A stretch of DNA of 64,000 nucleotides from Faecalibacterium sp. An122 (GCF_002160895.1 NZ_NFLL01000015.1:1-64000), one strand, 5' to 3'; positions 53,089-62,564 are shown, numbered from the stretch's first letter. Program-made: numbers and translations. Notes: generated by a model from the letters alone, not told the origin.

Positions 53089-56000
53089 TCAATTTGAGGA
53101 GCCGGAAAGGGCGGCATCCGATGCGATTTCCTGCGCCCAGCGGTCCCACCGGCTCTGGATCACCTGAGCCATGGCCTGGTAGTAGGCCTCGTCGTAGGGG
53201 ACAAAGAGATAGGCCTCGTTCTGGAACTCCTCCGACACATAGCGCTCGGGGCCGAAATAATCTAGGGCGTGGGCGTCGATGTCCTCGGGATAGCTGGGGT
53301 CCTCGCCGGCGTAATAGAACGCGCTGAAGGCCGCCCCCTCGGGGCTGAAGAAGTTCAACAGCAGCTGTCCGGCCAGCTTGTCCCGGATGAAGCCGCGCAG
53401 ATCGGTGTGGGCGGGGTCCTCCCGGAGGCGGTGGATGACGGCGGCGTAGTCCTCGGCGAAAACGGTGGACATCAAGCCGTGTTCGATGCACCAGCGCAGG
53501 TAGATGGCCATGTGATTGAATACGGCGACTTCATCCACCAAAAGAGCCTTTTCATGAATGCTTTCCAGGTGCATCTGGGCGTCGTCCAGGACCGGATGAT
53601 CCCAGGCGGGAGGATCGACGGTGGTGGCGTCGGGCCGGGCGGGGTCCACCACAAAGCTGACCCAGTCCATCCGGTTCAGCAGGGTGTCGGCGTCGTGGGC
53701 CAGTTTGTAGTTCAGCTCGCTGCGGTAGAGGGGAATCACCTGATAGAAATTCACCGTTTCGCCGCCGGGCAGAGTGCACCGTTCCTGACCGTCCTCCAGC
53801 TGGGGCGGGGCGACCAGAATGGCGGCGCACAGGTCGGTGCCGGGGGCAAAGGGCTCCTGATTGTCGGTGGTGTGGCCCCAGCCCAGCCAGGTATCCTCCG
53901 AGATTGGCAGCCGGGCCAGGGATTTCAGCAGCCGCACCGGCCAGTACCACCGCTCCTCCCGAAGGGAGGCGGGGTCCAGTTTCCACTCCGGGGGCAGGCA
54001 GATGGCCAGCTCGGCCCGTTCCAGATGGTAGGCGGCCAGCTCCCGGGGAATGTTCATCCGGTAGGCGCCCATCCCCATGGTGACCAGGGTCCAGTAGGGC
54101 CGGTCCTCGGTGGGGGGCACCATGCACAGGTCGATGTGAATATCGGGGGACTCGGCCTCGTGGAGCACGTTCTCAAAGGCGCCGAAGCTGGCGGCGATGT
54201 GGTTCTCCACCGCCCGCATCTGTTCCTCGGTGTAGCAGAGGGGAGCGGTGTCCGGCTCGCTGTCCTTTTCGCTGTCAGGGCGGGCGGTCAGGTTGCCGTC
54301 GTTGTCCAGCCATACCTGGAAATAGGGAGCGTCCTTGCGGTTGGTCTTGTAAATCAGGCTCACCTGCCGGCCCAGACTGAACAGAACCCGCTGCAGGGTG
54401 CCGGTCTCGTCCAGGGAGGCCTGCCGGGTCAGCCAGCGGCCGCTGTCCAGACGCTGTTTCTGGGTCCGCAGCCATGCAGGGTCCAGCTTGGAGAGGGCGG
54501 CCTCGTTCATGGCAAACACCAGCTCCACCGGGTGGCCCTTGACCGGGTAATGGAAGCTGCAATAGGGCGCGTCCTTTTCGTAGTCGTCGGGGTCGGGCCG
54601 GAAGATGGCGTGGAACTGGGCCAGACCCTTGGGGTTGGTGGTGATGCAGGAGATGGAGCGGAGCTTTTCGTCGGCTTCCGCGTCGGTGCCTTCCTGCAGA
54701 ACGCCGTCGGCGCCGGGGTCGATCCAGTGATACTCCATCTGTTCCAGGCTGGCCCCGGTCTGGATTTCCTCCCGCAGGGTCAGGAACTCGTAATCTCCAG
54801 GCACCCGTTCCAGGCCCTGGCGGACGGCTTCCAGCGCACCGGCTTTGTCTCCGAAGTGGGCCCGCAGCTTGGCCGCTTGAAGCCAGGTCCAGGGGTAGTC
54901 GGGTTCCTCCCGCAGGCCGGCCTCGGCGTACTGGCGGGCCTCCTCCAGGCGGCCGCAATAGGTCAGGGCACAGGAATAGCGGTAGTACCAGGTGCCGCAG
55001 CCGGCGGCGTTGACTTCAGAGGCGGGCATCCACTGGGCTGCCCGGTAATAGTATTCGTATTCGCCGATGTTGTTGCAGGCGTAGGCGTACCAGAGGGCGA
55101 TCTGCAAGTCCTGCTCCGCCTGCCGCTGGGTGAACCGTCCGGCCTCAATGCCATCCTGGATGAAATCCTGCAGGTAGCCCAGCATCTTGTAAAAATAGCC
55201 GGTGGTGGACTCACAGCAGGCTTCCAGTGCCTGGATGTCCTGGCGGCTCAGGAGAGAGCCGGTCTCGGGGTCCAGGGCGGAGCCGTCGTCCCGGGTGAAC
55301 AGGCGGATGGTGGAGACGTTCCGCCGGAAGCTGTGGAAGTTGGCCCAGGCGGGGTTGCTGGACGCAAAGAAAGCTTTGGCAGCGTCCAGAACGGCGGGCA
55401 GATCCCAGGCCACAAAGTCCAGATACCCGCAGTGGATGCCCACTGCGTCTCCGGTCAGGGTCAAGGCGTCGGGGCCGGCCTGTTGGGTCAGGGCTTCTTT
55501 CAGAGCGTCCCGGAACTCGAAAAACTGCCGGGTGCGCTCATCGGGCTGGGCGCTGTCCAGAGGCCAGCAGAAAAAGCCGGCGGCGATGCCCTGACGGTGA
55601 TAGTCGTCCATCGCACGGTCGTCCTCTTCCAGATAGCCCATCAGGAGGGGCGGGCAGTTGGTGGAGCCGGCGATCACATCCCTCCGCCAGTCGGCGTCGG
55701 GGTCCGGTTCAGGGTCAAAGTGATAGCTGCTGTAGCCTTCGATGCAGGTCTTGGGGTCGGGGGAGAGGTCCAGGCCCATCTCCTGCAGGGCGGCGGGCAG
55801 CTGGTCCAGAGAGACGGCTGCCCCATCCATGGGGGCGTCCACCACCTGGAAGGAGCCCACCAGCCGGATGCTGGCCACTTCGCCCAGAATCTGGTCGGTG
55901 AGGACCGAGAGCATCCACCAGGCGTGGTTTTCGTCCTGCTGCAGCAGGGGCAGAAGTTTTTCGCAGTAGAGGGTCAGGCCCACGCTTGGGTCGCCGTCCT

Positions 56001-56790
56001 CGCCCAGCTGCTCCACCCAGACCTGAACCTCTGCCGGGGCAATCTCCCAGCTCTCCGAGACCATCACAAAGCCGGGTTCCGGCTGGCGGCCCGCCAGAAT
56101 TTCCCACCGGTCCAGAACTTCGGCGGGCGCGTGGCGCTTGAAATAATCCACGGCGAACAGCCGGGGGCGGCTGCCCTCGGGGGTGAGCATCAACAAATAC
56201 TTTTCCTGGGTGCGGCCCAGGGCGAACTGGGTGTTCTCCAGAGCAGGGGCGAGAAGCTCCCCGCACAGGGCCACGGCCTGGCGGCTGCTTTCTTCGTCTC
56301 CGGCGTCCAGGAGACGGCGCAGCTGCTCCTCACCCTGGGCAAAAGCTGCCCAGGCGGCTGCCGTCCGCTCCCGGAAGGTCTTCTGGAACCGGGGCAGGGC
56401 CAGACGGCTGCGGCAGTCCTGCATGAAGCTCTGAATGTCCGCGGCCGTGTTGACGTCGGGGCTGTCGCCGGGGTGGAGCTCCAGGGCGCGGGTGAAATAC
56501 CGCAGGGCCGGGCCCTCCTCGTCCAGATAATAGTAGGCGTAGCCCAGCCGGAAATTCCAGCTGTAAGTGTCCTGCAGCGCATCGGCATGCGCCTCCATCA
56601 GCCGGATGGCCCGGCGGAGCAGGGCCTGGCCTTCGGGGGTCTGGGGATCGGCCAGGTTGTTGCAGGCCCGGGCCAGCTCCATGTCGGTGGCGGCGGTCCG
56701 TTCCTCCGGGGGCAGGGCTTCGAGGGCATCGAAAATCTTCTGGTGTTGATCATGGGTGTGCCAGATCTGGCATTGTTCCAGCAAAGTCAT
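53089..56790 (-). CDS. Giant 1233-residue TPR/SUFU-domain protein
   Basis: A soluble cytosolic protein with several modules. TPR-like helical repeats occur near residues 1-110 (ACNNLADPQTPEGQALLRRA; YAYYYLDEEGPALRYFTRAL) and 600-690 (CALTYCGRLEEARQYAEAGL). About 200-520 resembles DUF4026 as I remember it (VGSFQVVDAPMDG; HCGYLDFVAWDLPAVLDA). A suppressor-of-fused (SUFU) domain fits about 840-1040, with ERAELAICLPPEW, then RLLKSLARLP and GWGHTT. The C-terminal 190 residues are another unassigned alpha/beta domain. SUFU proteins in bacteria are often immunity or toxin-linked; no toxin gene is next to it. No ribosome site is obvious past GGAGGCACCCC. It ends 70 bases after the HAD gene. Confidence 0.75.
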   Translation of the reverse strand: MTLLEQCQIWHTHDQHQKIFDALEALPPEERTAATDMELARACNNLADPQTPEGQALLRRAIRLMEAHADALQDTYSWNFRLGYAYYYLDEEGPALRYFTRALELHPGDSPDVNTAADIQSFMQDCRSRLALPRFQKTFRERTAAAWAAFAQGEEQLRRLLDAGDEESSRQAVALCGELLAPALENTQFALGRTQEKYLLMLTPEGSRPRLFAVDYFKRHAPAEVLDRWEILAGRQPEPGFVMVSESWEIAPAEVQVWVEQLGEDGDPSVGLTLYCEKLLPLLQQDENHAWWMLSVLTDQILGEVASIRLVGSFQVVDAPMDGAAVSLDQLPAALQEMGLDLSPDPKTCIEGYSSYHFDPEPDPDADWRRDVIAGSTNCPPLLMGYLEEDDRAMDDYHRQGIAAGFFCWPLDSAQPDERTRQFFEFRDALKEALTQQAGPDALTLTGDAVGIHCGYLDFVAWDLPAVLDAAKAFFASSNPAWANFHSFRRNVSTIRLFTRDDGSALDPETGSLLSRQDIQALEACCESTTGYFYKMLGYLQDFIQDGIEAGRFTQRQAEQDLQIALWYAYACNNIGEYEYYYRAAQWMPASEVNAAGCGTWYYRYSCALTYCGRLEEARQYAEAGLREEPDYPWTWLQAAKLRAHFGDKAGALEAVRQGLERVPGDYEFLTLREEIQTGASLEQMEYHWIDPGADGVLQEGTDAEADEKLRSISCITTNPKGLAQFHAIFRPDPDDYEKDAPYCSFHYPVKGHPVELVFAMNEAALSKLDPAWLRTQKQRLDSGRWLTRQASLDETGTLQRVLFSLGRQVSLIYKTNRKDAPYFQVWLDNDGNLTARPDSEKDSEPDTAPLCYTEEQMRAVENHIAASFGAFENVLHEAESPDIHIDLCMVPPTEDRPYWTLVTMGMGAYRMNIPRELAAYHLERAELAICLPPEWKLDPASLREERWYWPVRLLKSLARLPISEDTWLGWGHTTDNQEPFAPGTDLCAAILVAPPQLEDGQERCTLPGGETVNFYQVIPLYRSELNYKLAHDADTLLNRMDWVSFVVDPARPDATTVDPPAWDHPVLDDAQMHLESIHEKALLVDEVAVFNHMAIYLRWCIEHGLMSTVFAEDYAAVIHRLREDPAHTDLRGFIRDKLAGQLLLNFFSPEGAAFSAFYYAGEDPSYPEDIDAHALDYFGPERYVSEEFQNEAYLFVPYDEAYYQAMAQVIQSRWDRWAQEIASDAALSGSSN

Positions 56791-57142
56791 GGGGTGCCTC
56801 CTTGGTGTCCAATAGAAAAAAGCCCGCAGAAAGTCCGCCGCGGCCCGGCGGGGGCGCGGTGATCTGGGGCTTGAAGGGTACAGAAAATCAGTGCAGCGGT
56901 TTCAGGTTTGTGCATAGGAGTCCTCGTGGGTTGAAACCAAATCCGGGAATACCCCCATTGTAGCACAGATGACCCGAAACCGGAACGAGTTTGTTGTACT
57001 TTTTGCAGAAGAAATTGAACTTTTTCCATCTATTGTGCCCTTTGGGCCCGGAACGTTTTACATCCGGGGGAAAGTGTGGTATCTTTACGGGGAAAACGGC
57101 GGCGGGCCGCCGCCCCAACACTGCACAGCGGAGGTATGCGAG
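56791..57142. promoter_or_regulatory. Divergent regulatory gap between the SUFU giant and the mutarotase gene
   Basis: On the minus strand an extended -10 TGCTACAAT (-10 at 56962-56957) is the best promoter for the giant gene; a GC-rich hairpin lies near 56820-56880. On the plus strand I see only weak -10 candidates near 57080 (TGGTATCTT). No gene is seen in the 350 bases. Confidence 0.4.
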
Positions 57143-57460
57143 ATGGAACACATGGCATGGAAAGGCCGGATCAAGCCCGGCTGCAAAGAGGAATACCAGC
57201 GCCGTCACCAGGAGATCTGGCCCGAGATGGTGGAGGTGCTGAAAGCGGCGGGCATCTGCAATTACAGCATCTTCTATGTGAACGATGAGCTGTTCGGCTA
57301 TTATGAGTGCGAAAAGGGCGTGGCCTACGCCGAAAAGGTTCAGGCCGAGAGCCCGGTGGTGGACCGGTGGAACGAGTACATGAAGGATATTCTGGAGCTG
57401 GAGATGGACCCGGTCACCGGCGCCCAGCCCAAGCTGGAACAGGTGTTCCGTCTGGACTGA
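57143..57460 (+). CDS. L-rhamnose mutarotase-like protein (RhaM family)
   Basis: A 105-residue dimeric alpha/beta-barrel-like protein. Typical RhaM features are MAWKGRIKPGCKEEYQRRHQ at the start (the second His is catalytic in RhaM), EVLKAAGICNYSIFYVNDEL, FGYYECE, and the end VVDRWNEYMKDILE. Members interconvert sugar anomers, usually L-rhamnose or fucose. No rhamnose genes are nearby, so the sugar is uncertain. GGAGGTATGCGAG precedes the ATG at 57143. Confidence 0.85.
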   Translation: MEHMAWKGRIKPGCKEEYQRRHQEIWPEMVEVLKAAGICNYSIFYVNDELFGYYECEKGVAYAEKVQAESPVVDRWNEYMKDILELEMDPVTGAQPKLEQVFRLD

Positions 57461-57520
57461 GACGGCCCCGTCCCGCTCTGGGAAAGGTTTGTGAAACTGC
57501 ACAGGGAGCGGGTTTGCGTA

Positions 57521-57820
57521 TTGACAAACCGTCCAAAAACCGCTATATTTATTTTCAACTAAATGCGATGAGGGAGAGTGCGCGCTGCATCCACCCTTCC
57601 AGAGAGCCGGGCCAGGTGAAAGCCGGCAGGGCAGGGCGGCGCGCTGTCACTCCGGAGCAGGAGCGGTGAAAGGCAAGCGCCCTGTCAGCCGCCCCCGGCC
57701 TGCCCCACGTTACCGGGGCGTCAAGAGGCGTGCGGCCCCGAGGGCCGGACGCAATTTGGGTGGTACCGCGGCTCGAAATGTTCAGCCGTCCCATGGAATT
57801 TCCGTGGGGCGGCTTTTTTG
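57521..57820 (+). promoter_or_regulatory. T-box leader of valS with promoter and terminator
   Basis: The promoter is TTGACA (57521-57526), 17-bp spacer, TATATT (57544-57549). The conserved T-box sequence TTTGGGTGGTACCGCGG lies at about 57755-57771. The terminator GCCGTCCCATGG/CCGTGGGGCGGC with a run of Ts is at about 57789-57819. A probable specifier codon GTC is at 57646-57648, matching tRNA-Val(GAC), within stem I (which has an AGAGAG motif at 57600). Uncharged tRNA-Val would favour the antiterminator and turn valS on. Confidence 0.88.
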
Positions 57821-57853
57821 TCCCCCACCGACACAGACAGGAGGATTTTGCCC

Positions 57854-60556
57854 ATGAAGGAACTCGCAAAGCAATACGATCCCAGCCAGGTGGAGGACCG
57901 AATCTACCAGTTCTGGCAGGACGGCGGCTATTTCCACACCAAGGCCGACCCCGACAAGAAGCCCTATACCATTGTGATGCCGCCCCCCAACGTCACCGGC
58001 CAGCTGCACATGGGTCACGCCGTGGACAACACCATGCAGGATATCCTGATCCGCACCAAGCGGATGCAGGGCTATGCTGCCCTGTGGGTGCCCGGCACCG
58101 ACCACGCATCCATCGCCACCGAGGCCAAGGTGGTGGAGGCCATGGCCAAGGAAGGCCTGACCAAAGAGGACCTGGGCCGCGACGGTTTCCTGGAGCGGGC
58201 CTGGGACTGGAAAAACCGCTACGGCAGCCGCATTGTCAGCCAGCTGAAGAAGCTGGGCAGCAGCTGCGACTGGCAGCGGGAGCGCTTCACCATGGACGAC
58301 GGCTGCTCGGAGGCTGTGCGCGAGGTCTTTGTCCGGCTGTACAACGAGGGTCTGATCTACCGCGGCAACCGGATGGTCAACTGGTGCCCCCACTGCAACA
58401 CCTCCATTTCGGACGCCGAGGTGGAGTACACCGAGCAGGACGGCCATTTCTGGCACCTGCTGTATCCGGTCAAGGAGACCGGCGAGATGCTGGAGCTGGC
58501 CACCACCCGTCCCGAGACCATGCTGGGCGATACCGCCGTGGCCATCAACCCCGAAGATCCCCGCTATGCCCATCTCCACGGCTGCCATGTGGTGCTGCCC
58601 CTGCTGAACAAGGAGATTCCCATTGTCTGCGACGAGCACGCCGACATGACCAAGGGCACCGGCGTGGTGAAGATCACCCCCGCCCACGACCCCAACGACT
58701 TTGAGGTGGGCCTGCGTCACAGCCTGCCCATTGTGCGGGTGTTCACCTACGACGGCCATATGACCGGCGCCGCCGACAAGGCCGCCGCCGACGCCCTCTT
58801 TGCCGCCGGCAAGAACACCGTCAACGAGCCCCGGGTGCTGGACTGCGGCAAGTACGCCGGCATGACCACCATGGAGGCCCGCAAGGCCATCCTGGCCGAC
58901 CTGGAGGCCGGCGGATACCTGAAAGAGGTGGAGCCCCTGCGCCATGAGGTGGGCACCTGCTACCGCTGCCACACCACCATTGAGCCCATGGTCTCCAAGC
59001 AGTGGTTTGTCCGGATGGAGCCCCTGGCCAAGCCGGCCATCGAGTCGGTGGAGAAGGGCGAGATCCGCTTTGTCCCCGAGCGCTTCACCAAGAACTATAT
59101 GAACTGGATGAAGAACACCCGTGACTGGTGCATCAGCCGCCAGCTGTGGTGGGGCCATCAGATTCCCGCATGGTACTGCGACGAGTGCGGCGAGACCATC
59201 GTGGCCAAGGAAGCGCCTGCAGCCTGCCCCAAGTGCGGCTGCACCCACCTGACCCGGGACCCCGACACCCTGGACACCTGGTTCTCCTCGGCCCTGTGGC
59301 CCTTCAGCACCCTGGGCTGGCCGGAGGAAACCGAGGACCTGAAGTATTTCTATCCCACCGACACCCTGGTCACCGGCTATGACATCATTGGCTTCTGGGT
59401 CAGCCGTATGATCTTCTCGGGCCTGGCCTATACCGGCAAGGCACCCTTCCACACCGTCTGCATCCACGGCATTGTCCGCGACAGCCAGGGCCGCAAGATG
59501 TCCAAGAGCCTGGGCAACGGCATCGATCCGCTGGAGGTCATCGCCCAGTACGGCGCCGACGCCCTGCGGTTCATGCTGGTGGACGGCTCCACCCCCGGCA
59601 ACGACATGCGCTACAGCGAGAAGAAGGTGGAGGCTGCCCGCAACTTTGCCAACAAGCTGTGGAACGCCACCCGCTTTGTCCTGATGAACCTGCCGGAGGA
59701 CTTTACCCCCGGTCTGCCCGACGCCAGCCTGCTGGATATGAGCGACCGCTGGGTCCTGACCAAGCTGGGCCAGGTGGCCAGCGCCATGACCGACAACATC
59801 GACCACTACGAGCTGGGTCTGGCTGCCGCCAAGATCAACAGCTTTATCTGGGATGTCTACTGCGACTGGTTCATCGAGATCGCCAAGCCCCGCCTGAACT
59901 CGGGCGACGCCGTCCAGGCGGATACGGCCCGCCGGGTGCTGGTCCACGTCCTGAGCGAGGCCCTCAAGCTGCTGCATCCCTTCATGCCCTTCATCACCGA
60001 GGAGCTGTATCAGGCTCTGCCCGGCAGCGCCGAGACCATCATGACCGCTGCCTGGCCTGTGGCCAACCCTGAGTTCAGCTGGCCCGAGGAGGAAGAGGCC
60101 TTTGAAAAGGTGATGGACTATATCAAGGCGGTCCGCACCATGCGCACTGAGATGAACGTCCATCCCGCCAAGCGGACCCGCATGGTCATCGAGACGGCCG
60201 ACCCGACCCCCTTCCAGAAGGCGGAAATCTACCTGGCTAAGTTTGCCTTTGCCACCGAGGTGTCCTTCACCGACAAGTACACCGGCAGCACCGACGGCAT
60301 GGTCCAGGTGTCCACCCACGCCGCCCGCGGCTTCATCCCCATGATGGAACTGATCGACCGCGACAAGGAGCTGGCCCGCCTGAACAAGGAGAAGGCCAAG
60401 GCCGAAAAGGAAATGGCCATGTTCAAGAACCAGCTGGCCAACCCCAAATTCATCGAAAAGGCCCCTGCCGCACTGGTGGAGGAAACCCGCGCCAAGTATG
60501 CCCGCAGCCAGGACAAGCTGGCCAACATCGAGCAGAGCATCCAGGCGCTGGGCTAA
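57854..60556 (+). CDS. valS: Valyl-tRNA synthetase
   Basis: A 900-residue class I synthetase. The HIGH signature appears as LHMGHAV in PPPNVTGQLHMGH (about residues 46-58). The editing (CP1) domain spans about 190-380. KMSKS appears as GRKMSKSLGNG (about 556). The anticodon-binding domain and C-terminal coiled coil (ELIDRDKELARLNKEKAKAE) follow. The length is standard. AGGAGGATTTTGCCC precedes the ATG. A T-box leader controls it. Confidence 0.97.
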   Translation: MKELAKQYDPSQVEDRIYQFWQDGGYFHTKADPDKKPYTIVMPPPNVTGQLHMGHAVDNTMQDILIRTKRMQGYAALWVPGTDHASIATEAKVVEAMAKEGLTKEDLGRDGFLERAWDWKNRYGSRIVSQLKKLGSSCDWQRERFTMDDGCSEAVREVFVRLYNEGLIYRGNRMVNWCPHCNTSISDAEVEYTEQDGHFWHLLYPVKETGEMLELATTRPETMLGDTAVAINPEDPRYAHLHGCHVVLPLLNKEIPIVCDEHADMTKGTGVVKITPAHDPNDFEVGLRHSLPIVRVFTYDGHMTGAADKAAADALFAAGKNTVNEPRVLDCGKYAGMTTMEARKAILADLEAGGYLKEVEPLRHEVGTCYRCHTTIEPMVSKQWFVRMEPLAKPAIESVEKGEIRFVPERFTKNYMNWMKNTRDWCISRQLWWGHQIPAWYCDECGETIVAKEAPAACPKCGCTHLTRDPDTLDTWFSSALWPFSTLGWPEETEDLKYFYPTDTLVTGYDIIGFWVSRMIFSGLAYTGKAPFHTVCIHGIVRDSQGRKMSKSLGNGIDPLEVIAQYGADALRFMLVDGSTPGNDMRYSEKKVEAARNFANKLWNATRFVLMNLPEDFTPGLPDASLLDMSDRWVLTKLGQVASAMTDNIDHYELGLAAAKINSFIWDVYCDWFIEIAKPRLNSGDAVQADTARRVLVHVLSEALKLLHPFMPFITEELYQALPGSAETIMTAAWPVANPEFSWPEEEEAFEKVMDYIKAVRTMRTEMNVHPAKRTRMVIETADPTPFQKAEIYLAKFAFATEVSFTDKYTGSTDGMVQVSTHAARGFIPMMELIDRDKELARLNKEKAKAEKEMAMFKNQLANPKFIEKAPAALVEETRAKYARSQDKLANIEQSIQALG

Positions 60557-60565
60557 AGGAGGTAT

Positions 60566-61078
60566 ATGAACAGCAAACGCTACGGATGGGTATGGACAGG
60601 GATCAAGGTGATATTGCTTGCGGCCCTGGTGGGAACGATTTGGTTTATCTTTTCCAACTCGATGAAAACCGCCAGCGTCTCCTCCAGCGCCAGCGGCACG
60701 GTGCTGTCTTTTCTGCAGAAGGTTCTGCGCCGGCTGGGACATCCCGGTCTGGCGGCCCGCCTGACCGACCATATGGTCCGCAAGGCAGCCCACTTCTGCG
60801 AATATATGATGGAGGGATTTTTCCTGCTGCTGGTAACGCGGATCCTGGCAGGCCGTCACAGATGCCTGCTGCCGTATCTCAGCTGGCCGGCGCTGTTCGG
60901 CGTGCTGACCGCCCTGACCGATGAAACCATCCAGCTGTTCTATGATGGACGGGGCAGCCTGGTCACCGATGTCTGGATTGACTTTTCCGGCGTGGTGATG
61001 GGCATGATCTGCGGCCTGCTGTTCCTGGGCCTGTGGCATCTGCTGTTTGGACGCCGCAGGGACGATACTGAATTTTAA
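60566..61078 (+). CDS. VanZ-like membrane protein
   Basis: A 170-residue VanZ-family protein with about four or five hydrophobic segments. Seen are the conserved SNSMKT after the first segment, RKAAHFCEYMMEGF, LTALTDETIQLFYDGRG and SLVTDVWIDFSGVVMG. VanZ-type proteins can raise lipoglycopeptide tolerance, but most chromosomal ones have no known role. It begins nine bases after valS, with AAAGGAGG, so it is probably co-transcribed. Confidence 0.9.
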   Translation: MNSKRYGWVWTGIKVILLAALVGTIWFIFSNSMKTASVSSSASGTVLSFLQKVLRRLGHPGLAARLTDHMVRKAAHFCEYMMEGFFLLLVTRILAGRHRCLLPYLSWPALFGVLTALTDETIQLFYDGRGSLVTDVWIDFSGVVMGMICGLLFLGLWHLLFGRRRDDTEF

Positions 61079-61086
61079 ACAAAGAT

Positions 61087-61138
61087 CTGAAACGCCTGAA
61101 TCTCCAAACGCAAGATATTGGAAATTTGGGCGTTTCAG
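61087..61138 (+). other. AT-rich 52-base hairpin between vanZ-like and folC-like genes
   Basis: CTGAAACGCC (61087-61096) and GGCGTTTCAG (61129-61138) are perfect complements, and TCCAA/TTGGA pair inside. No U run follows, so it is not a standard terminator. It may be a processing site, a small repeat or a remnant of a repeat element. Confidence 0.55.
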
Positions 61139-61176
61139 CCGTTTGGGGGAACTCCCCGACAGAAAGGAATCGAACG

Positions 61177-62469
61177 ATGCGCACCATCCAATCCATCCGG
61201 GAGGCGGACGAATTCTTCGCCTCTCTGCCCGACGGGTTTGACTCGCCCCAGGACTTTGCCGCCGCGCTGCCTGCCGGGGCGGACCCGGCGGTCCAGTATA
61301 TCCCGGTCGCCGGGACGGCGGGCAAGACGGCGGTGGCCTCCCTCACGGCAGGCATCCTGACGGGTGCAGGCTTCCGCACCGGTCTGTACACTGCGGGGGC
61401 CGAGCCCCTGTCCTCCCGCATCCTGGTGGACGGCCAGCCTCTGGACGGCGCTGCAGCCGAGGCCTATACCGAGGCGGCAGACCGGATTCTGGAGGGGACG
61501 CTGCTGTCCCGCCCGGCGGCGGAACTGGCGGCAGCCTGCAGCTGCTTCGGGGCGGCGGGTTGTGCCTTTGCGGTGGTGGAGACGGCAGACGGCGCTCTGG
61601 CGTCGGCTCTGCCCCAGGTGCCTGCCTGCGCCGTGACCCACATTGGCCCCGACGGCACCGGCCGCACCATCGAGCGTCTGGCCCACGATGCAGCCGCCGT
61701 CATGCGGAAGGGGACGGTCTGCGTGACCGCTCCCGGCCAGCCCAAGCCGGCCCTGACCGAAATCATTGTGGCCGCAGGCAAGGCGGACTGTGAACTGGTG
61801 GTCCCCGATGAGGAGGACATCACCTTCCCCGACGACGACAGGCCCACCGCCCGGGTGGATTACGGCGGATACGACGTGCCCCCGGCCTTTATGGGGTACC
61901 ACGCCGCCTGCAACGCCGCTGTGGCGGTGGAATTGGCCCTGGCCCTCTGGCGCAAAGGCCACGACATCCAGGATGACGCCATTCTGGGCGCCATGGCTGC
62001 CGCCAAAAACCGCAGCAGCATCCGGATTGTTTCCCGGGACCCGCTGGTGATTCTGGACGCCTGCCGGACGCCCCAGCAGGCCGCCGCACTGCTGCGTGTG
62101 CTCCAGATGGCCAAGATCCGGCATCTGAATGCCGTCATCGGCCTGCGAAGCCAGGAAGGGGCAGAGGACTTCTTTGCCACCCTGGAAAACGGTCTGCTGA
62201 CCGACGACCAGAAAAAGGACAAGGAAAAGATGCCCGGCATGGGGGAGGAAGGGCCCATTGACCGCCTTTACCTCACCGCTCCGGCGGGGTCGGAGCCGGC
62301 TCTGGCGAACACCCTGACCAATCTGGCCCGGTTCCACTTTGAAGCCCAGGCCTGCGCCAGCCTGGAAGAGGCTCTGGAGGCTGCCCGCGCTGCCGGCGGC
62401 CGCGGCATTGTGATCTGCGGCAGCCAGGAGCTGGCCCTAGAGGCTGAGCGCCTGCTGGAAAGCCGCTGA
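61177..62469 (+). CDS. Divergent FolC/Mur-ligase-family protein
   Basis: A 430-residue Mur ligase-like protein in the valS-folC position. The P-loop is VAGTAGKTAVASL in place of the usual VAGTNGKGS; later come AVTHIGPDGTGRTIERLA (central domain) and VILDACRTPQQAAALLRVL in place of DGAHNP, with a normal-sized C-terminal domain. The usual carbamylated lysine region (EKAGI) is not matched. It is therefore a folylpolyglutamate synthase paralogue whose ATP site seems kept but whose folate-binding residues differ. GAAAGGA precedes the ATG at 61177. Confidence 0.75.
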   Translation: MRTIQSIREADEFFASLPDGFDSPQDFAAALPAGADPAVQYIPVAGTAGKTAVASLTAGILTGAGFRTGLYTAGAEPLSSRILVDGQPLDGAAAEAYTEAADRILEGTLLSRPAAELAAACSCFGAAGCAFAVVETADGALASALPQVPACAVTHIGPDGTGRTIERLAHDAAAVMRKGTVCVTAPGQPKPALTEIIVAAGKADCELVVPDEEDITFPDDDRPTARVDYGGYDVPPAFMGYHAACNAAVAVELALALWRKGHDIQDDAILGAMAAAKNRSSIRIVSRDPLVILDACRTPQQAAALLRVLQMAKIRHLNAVIGLRSQEGAEDFFATLENGLLTDDQKKDKEKMPGMGEEGPIDRLYLTAPAGSEPALANTLTNLARFHFEAQACASLEEALEAARAAGGRGIVICGSQELALEAERLLESR

Positions 62470-62505
62470 TCCCCTCGACACGCTTCCCTAAAATTTCAAA
62501 GGCAT

Positions 62506-62542
62506 ATCCCGTACACTAGATGCATAGTGTACGGGATTTTTT
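62506..62542 (+). terminator. Strong terminator hairpin directly before spoIIAA
   Basis: ATCCCGTACACTA and TAGTGTACGGGAT (13-bp arms, six-base loop), then six Ts. It ends only 22 bases before the spoIIAA start. It can end the folC-like transcript, but leaves no room for a promoter downstream. Confidence 0.85.
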
Positions 62543-62564
62543 GTTGTAAGGAGTGTGAGACGCG

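Noticed and set aside
53269..56862. A 1197-codon open frame on the plus strand opposite the SUFU giant
   Set aside because: The composition (long runs of G, V, Q, L) is that of a shadow of the minus-strand gene; the minus frame has TPR and SUFU motifs and this one has none.
57782..61039. A 1085-codon minus-strand frame opposite valS
   Set aside because: It is antisense to an unmistakable ValS with both class I signatures.
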